DNA from: JBBDWZ01 sp050732575
GTDB lineage: Bacteria; Gemmatimonadota; Gemmatimonadetes; Longimicrobiales; RSA9
Direction: 5' to 3'
Length of the DNA: 11,421 nucleotides
NCBI GenBank assembly: GCA_050732575.1
Contig: JBOHRF010000152.1
Coordinates: forward strand, 1 to 11,421
The position numbers were made by a program, and so were the translations under genes. Below are positions 7,878 through 11,421 of this stretch, one piece after another. Under the pieces are notes generated by a model. It saw only the letters and a list, made by a program, of their open reading frames with translations. It was not told where the DNA came from and did no database searches. How positions within the stretch are numbered: position 1 is the stretch's first letter; the number at the start of each line of letters is the position of its first letter.

Positions 7878-7885
7878 CGCGTCAC
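7874..7885. repeat. 12-bp perfect palindrome between convergent stops
   Basis: GTGACGCGTCAC reads the same on both strands. It covers the M24 stop codon and most of the 12-base gap to the stop of the convergent VPS10 gene. Without a loop or U-tract it is a poor intrinsic terminator. Eleven bases starting two positions earlier (GAGTGACGCGT, 7872-7882) recur at 11044-11054, just upstream of the VPS10 start. Confidence 0.6.
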
Positions 7886-7889
7886 GCCG

Positions 7890-10800
7890 TCACGGGTCGC
7901 CCACCGGCTGCAACGTCAAGACGGGTAGTCCGGCTGCGCGCAATTGCGCGTTCAAGGCAACCAGTTCTGCGGATCTCAGATTTGACACGCGCGCCAGGAG
8001 TCTTTCCAAGGCGGCCACTCGTTCCGTCGCGGCTGTCCGGGCTTGCGTGCTGGGCGCAACATCGGCGCCCTGCATCAGGTTCAACAGGGATGACAGATCC
8101 GCGTGCAGTCGACCCAGGTTATCACCCGTCCCCGTGTCCAGTCCGGCCAACCGGGTATCCATACTATCCAGCGCGGAGGCGAGGTCGGCCGGAGCGCGCT
8201 CGCGCACTCGCCGCAGCTGGGCGCGCCAGTCGCGCACCTGCTGCTGGGCCGCGAAGGCTTTACGGATGCCGTCGTAGAGTTGCATGGACACGCGTTGCTG
8301 CTCTTGCAGGCCGAGTACGGATGTAGTGACGCGCGGATCCATGCGTACAGTCAGCGGCTGGCGAAACTGTCGGCCATCCACGTTCAAGCGCACGGTGTAC
8401 GTGCCCGGCGCAGCCCAGGGCCCGTGCGGTACTCTGGGCGTGTTCCGGTAAATCGCTGCAATGGGATACGAGAAATTGGCGCCCGCGGGTGGCGCGTAGT
8501 GCAGATCCCAGACAAAACGATGCATGCCCGCCAGTTTGACCAGCACCTGCGGAGGGCGCACCCAGTAGGGCGGCACGTTTACTCCCTCGAGCATGGGCTC
8601 CGGTGGATCTTCGCTCGAGTAGCTGCGCACCAGACGGCCGCCCGCATCCAGCAGGTCGAGAGTCACCGTTCTGGCCGGTGCCTTAAGCCAGTAGTTGATG
8701 ATGGCGCCATCGGGCGGATTCTGACCGGCCGGTTCCTCCTGCGGCAGTGGCGTATCCGTGTTCTTGTTCCAGCGGAAGCGGATGGCACTCTGCGGGCGGT
8801 ACAGGTGCACGTCGGCGTCTCTGACCGCGCTCGTGAGTTGGCGCAGCGGTGTGATGTCATCGAGAATCCAGAACGAGCGGCCATGTGTGCCCACTACGAT
8901 GTCATCATCCTTGATGACCAGGTCTCGAATCGACGTGGCCGGCATGTTGAGCCGCAGTGATGACCAGTTCTCGCCGTCATCGAACGATACGTATACGGCC
9001 TGTTCACTACCGGCAAAGAGCAGCCCTTTCCGTTTCGGGTCCTCACGCACTGCGTTGATGGTACCGCCATCGGGAATTCCTTTGGCGATGTGTTGCCAGG
9101 TCTTGCCTCCGTCCCGGGTGCGGAAGATGTGCGGGCGGAGATCATCGATGCGCAGCGTATTCACGGCAGCGTAAGCGGTCAGCGTATCAAAGTGCGAGGC
9201 ATCCATCACCGAGATTTTGCTCCACGGCCTGGCCTTCAATTCCGCGGGTGTGACATCCTTCCAGCTGCGCCCGCCATTGAAGGTCACGTGCATCAAACCG
9301 TCGTCGCTACCCACCCAGATGATGTTCGATTTCAAGTACGAGGGTGCAATCGTGTAGATCACGCCTGGATGGCGCGCGCGCGCCGTCGGTGAATTGCTGT
9401 AAGTGCCTACGCTGGCCGGCACAATTGAGTCGCGGCGCGTCAGATCCGGACTGATCTGCTGCCAGCTCTGGCCGCCCGTGGTCGTCTTCCACAACGTATT
9501 GGAGGCAAAAAACAGGAGCTGCGGATCCACGGTGGAAAAGACAACCGGTGCCGTGCGCAGCGTGCGGTAATCACTGGGACGGATGGGCTTAGGGGCTACG
9601 TTCTGTACTTGGCCGGTGCGCCGGTCGTAGCGTGTTACCTTGCCACCGTACACGATGTCCGGATTCAGCGGATCCGCGGCTACGTAACCGTACTCTTCTA
9701 CGCCGACCGGATGCCATTCCCGGAATGTAATCTGGCCATCGTCGCCCCGGCTCTGGATGCACACGGAGCCACTCTCCTGCTGGCCGCCACACACGCGATA
9801 GGGGAACGCATTGTCCGTGCTGACGTGATAGAACTGCGCGGTCGGCTGGTTGTACCACGAGCTGAAGGTTTCGCCGCCATTCACCGTAATGATGGCGCCT
9901 TGATCCGTGGCCAGCAGGATGATCCTCGGATTTCTGGGATTGATCCACACGCGGTGATAGTCATCACCGCCCGGCGCGCCGCGGAACGCCTGGAACGTGC
10001 GTCCACCATCGGCTGACCTCCAGGCCACAATGCTACCCGTATAGACGATGTCGGGATTGGTTGGATCAACCTTGACCTCCGCAAAATCCGAGGGCCGCGA
10101 GGCCACGCGCTGATCCGTGTTCACCCGATACCAGCGCTCTCCCGCATCATCGGAACGATACAGCTGACCCTGTCCACGCACTTCGATGGTGGCATATAAC
10201 CGGCGCGGATCACTGGGCGCCACGGTGATACCAATGCGGCCCAGCCCATCGGCAAATGGAGGCAAGCCGTTGGTCAGCGCTCGCCACGTGTTGCCCCCGT
10301 CCGTCGATTTCTGGATGCCGCTGCCGGGTCCAGTGAATACGCCATTCTCCCACGGACCCTGACGCGACTCCCAGAGCGCCGCATAAATCGTGTTGGCGTC
10401 CCGCGGATCGAACACGATGTCCACCGCCCCGTGTTTTCATCGCGATACAGCACTTTCCGGAACGTGCGTCCACCATCGGTGGAGCGGAAAACGCCGCGCT
10501 CTTCATTGGGTCCGTACGGATGCCCGAGTACCGCTACGAACAGACGGTTCGGATCGCGCGGATCCACGATGATCTGCGGGATCTGCTGCCCGTCCCTCAG
10601 TCCCAGATGCTCCCAGGTCCTGCCCGCATCCGTCGATTTGTAGATGCCATCACCCGTGGACAGATCTGGCCGCTGCAGACCCTCGCCGCTACCCACATAA
10701 AGGATGTCCGGATTGGACGGCGCTACCGCTATCGCGCCAATCGAGCCGGTCGGCTGGTCATCAAATATGGGAAACCAGGTACGGCCATAGTCCGTCGTCT

Positions 10801-11026
10801 TCCACACGCCGCCGTTGACTACGCCGATGTAGAACACATTGGGCTGGTCCGGGATACCAGCCGCGGCCTTGGTGCGACCGGCCCGATGCGGGCCGATCAT
10901 GCGCCAACGCAGCGCCTGGTAGTGCACAGGATCGATGGACTGAGCAGGGGCAAACGTGGGTTGCGCACTCATCAGCGCAAACGCGCAGAGGCACTGTGTG
11001 ATCAGGCAACGCAGCCGGGCACTCAT
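7890..11026 (-). pseudogene. Secreted VPS10/BNR beta-propeller protein, frameshifted
   Basis: With one missing base restored near 10427-10430, this is a single reading frame of about 1045 residues, from ATG 11024-11026 to the TGA at 7890-7892, the usual size for sortilin/VPS10-like 'BNR repeat' proteins. As given, it reads as two overlapping frames: 11026-10274 (250 aa, carrying the signal peptide) and from about 10430 to 7890. The N-terminus MSARLRCL...FAPA is a signal peptide, with cleavage likely before QSIDP. At least ten Asp-box-like strands follow (for example TTDYGRTW, STDAGRTW, STDGGRTF, STDGGNTW, SADGGRTF, TTTGGQSW, RDGGKTW, FDDGENW), ending in THGRSFWILDDI. Behind the propeller are a beta domain (RTVTLDLLDAGGRLVRSY, GMHRFVWDLHY, GTYTVRLNVDG) and a C-terminal helical segment rich in Gln/Arg/Leu. 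The substrate is unknown; such proteins are often near secreted peptidases. The frameshift may be real or a homopolymer error. Confidence 0.85.
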
Positions 11027-11161
11027 AGAGGGGCCTGTTTTTCGAGTGACGCGTGACGCGTAAATTCGGCTCGCGCGCCCGCACTCGCCAGGGCTCCCAG
11101 CCCGGCGCAGCCGGAACCATACAGGTGTGTCGTGACACGGAAACAAACCGGGCGAGAGCGC

Positions 11162-11340
11162 AGGATGTAGGGCGAAGGTGAGGGCGAGGGTAGTAGGGAT
11201 TGCTGCAACTCTGCTGTCCAACGGACGTCGGTAGCGTGGCATGAACCGACCGTGGCAGGTTCAACATTTCTGCAGGTGGCCAGCGGGCCGGCTGTATTGC
11301 AGCAATCCCTTCCAGCCCTCTCGCCCTCCCCCTATATCCT
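11162..11340. repeat. Imperfect inverted repeat, ~45-bp arms around an ~88-bp centre
   Basis: The left arm 11162-11208 (AGGATGTAGGGCG... to AGGGATTGCTGCAA) and the right arm 11297-11340 (TTGCAGCAATCCCT... to CCTATATCCT) are reverse complements with a few mismatches and a small gap. The innermost 14 bases, 11195-11208 and 11297-11310, match perfectly. The arms are purine-rich (GGGCGA, GAGGGCGAG) on one strand. The size and shape suit a MITE-like or REP-type element, or a structured leader for the VPS10 transcript. No coding capacity or target duplication was recognised at its edges. Confidence 0.7.
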
Positions 11341-11374
11341 CCGAACTTTTTCTTGCCACTCTGCGCAAAATCTC

Positions 11375-11400
11375 ACGGGTAAGCGCCTACGGGTATGCGC
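11375..11400. repeat. 12-bp direct repeat, 14-bp period
   Basis: ACGGGTAAGCGC (11375-11386) and ACGGGTATGCGC (11389-11400) match at 11 of 12 bases, separated by CT. They are followed by the small hairpin GCGCG-CTAAA-CGCGC (11397-11411). A tandem protein-binding site is possible; the window edge hides the wider context. Confidence 0.5.
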
Positions 11401-11421
11401 GCTAAACGCGCTTAGCCGAGA

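Larger units (their letters stand above)
11027..11421. other. Gene-free upstream region of the VPS10 gene
   Basis: There is no supportable gene on either strand; the short frames here show no recognisable protein. It holds the 5' leader of the VPS10 gene, the inverted repeat 11162-11340, and near the right edge a short direct repeat and a weak hairpin. No clear -35/-10 pair or strong Shine-Dalgarno sequence was found before the VPS10 ATG; the bases just upstream of it on the coding strand are CCCCTCT. Confidence 0.6.

Noticed and set aside
7874..7889. Bidirectional intrinsic terminator between M24 and VPS10
   Set aside because: The palindrome has no loop spacing and no T-tract on either side.
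8103..8960. 285-codon plus-strand open frame opposite the VPS10 gene
   Set aside because: It lies wholly antisense to a recognisable propeller protein and has no motifs of its own; it is an expected shadow in GC-rich DNA.
1..11421. CRISPR array, tRNA, IS element or prophage genes
   Set aside because: I found no regularly spaced repeats, cloverleaf-like sequence, transposase or integrase motifs, or phage proteins on either strand.

Overview
The window looks like a piece of a high-GC, Gram-negative-type chromosome. Two secreted BNR/VPS10-type beta-propeller proteins, an exported lipoprotein FKBP, and a BACON-like plus dockerin-like protein coupled to a small lipoprotein together resemble Gemmatimonadota (or a related Acidobacteriota-like lineage). 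That placement is an inference from protein style, with no rRNA or marker gene to confirm it. No tRNA, rRNA, CRISPR array, phage gene or transposase is visible.

Layout, left to right. 1-1727 (+) is the 3' end of a large secreted protein: the end of a BNR propeller, three BACON-like repeats and a C-terminal dockerin-like calcium loop. It overlaps by 4 bases (ATGA) a small exported protein at 1724-2131. Directly after that, 2142-2554 (+) is the decayed C-terminal remnant of a DUF885-type hydrolase. The minus strand then carries a Uma2-family nuclease-like gene (2615-3175) downstream of uvrA (3245-6187). An FKBP-type prolyl isomerase lipoprotein (6372-6860, +) is divergent from uvrA.

From 6857 to 7877 two enzyme remnants stand head to head: the C-terminal end of an amidohydrolase (-) and the C-terminal catalytic half of an M24 Xaa-Pro peptidase (+). 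Both lose homology at the same place, near 7192, as if one deletion or misjoin removed both 5' ends. From 7890 to 11026 (-) lies a secreted VPS10/BNR propeller protein of about 1045 residues, split by a one-base frameshift at a C4 run near 10427. Its upstream region (11027-11421) has no gene but contains a long imperfect inverted repeat and a short direct repeat.

Functionally, uvrA (nucleotide excision repair) is the one clear housekeeping gene. The rest is envelope or secreted proteins and peptide-processing hydrolases. The striking feature is decay: three hydrolase genes are truncated and a fourth large gene is frameshifted within 9 kb. This points either to a degrading accessory region or to assembly and sequencing defects. 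I see no convincing previously undescribed multi-gene system. The best novelty candidates are the dockerin-like protein/lipoprotein pair, the UvrA lacking its usual first CxxC pair, and the inverted repeat at the right end.
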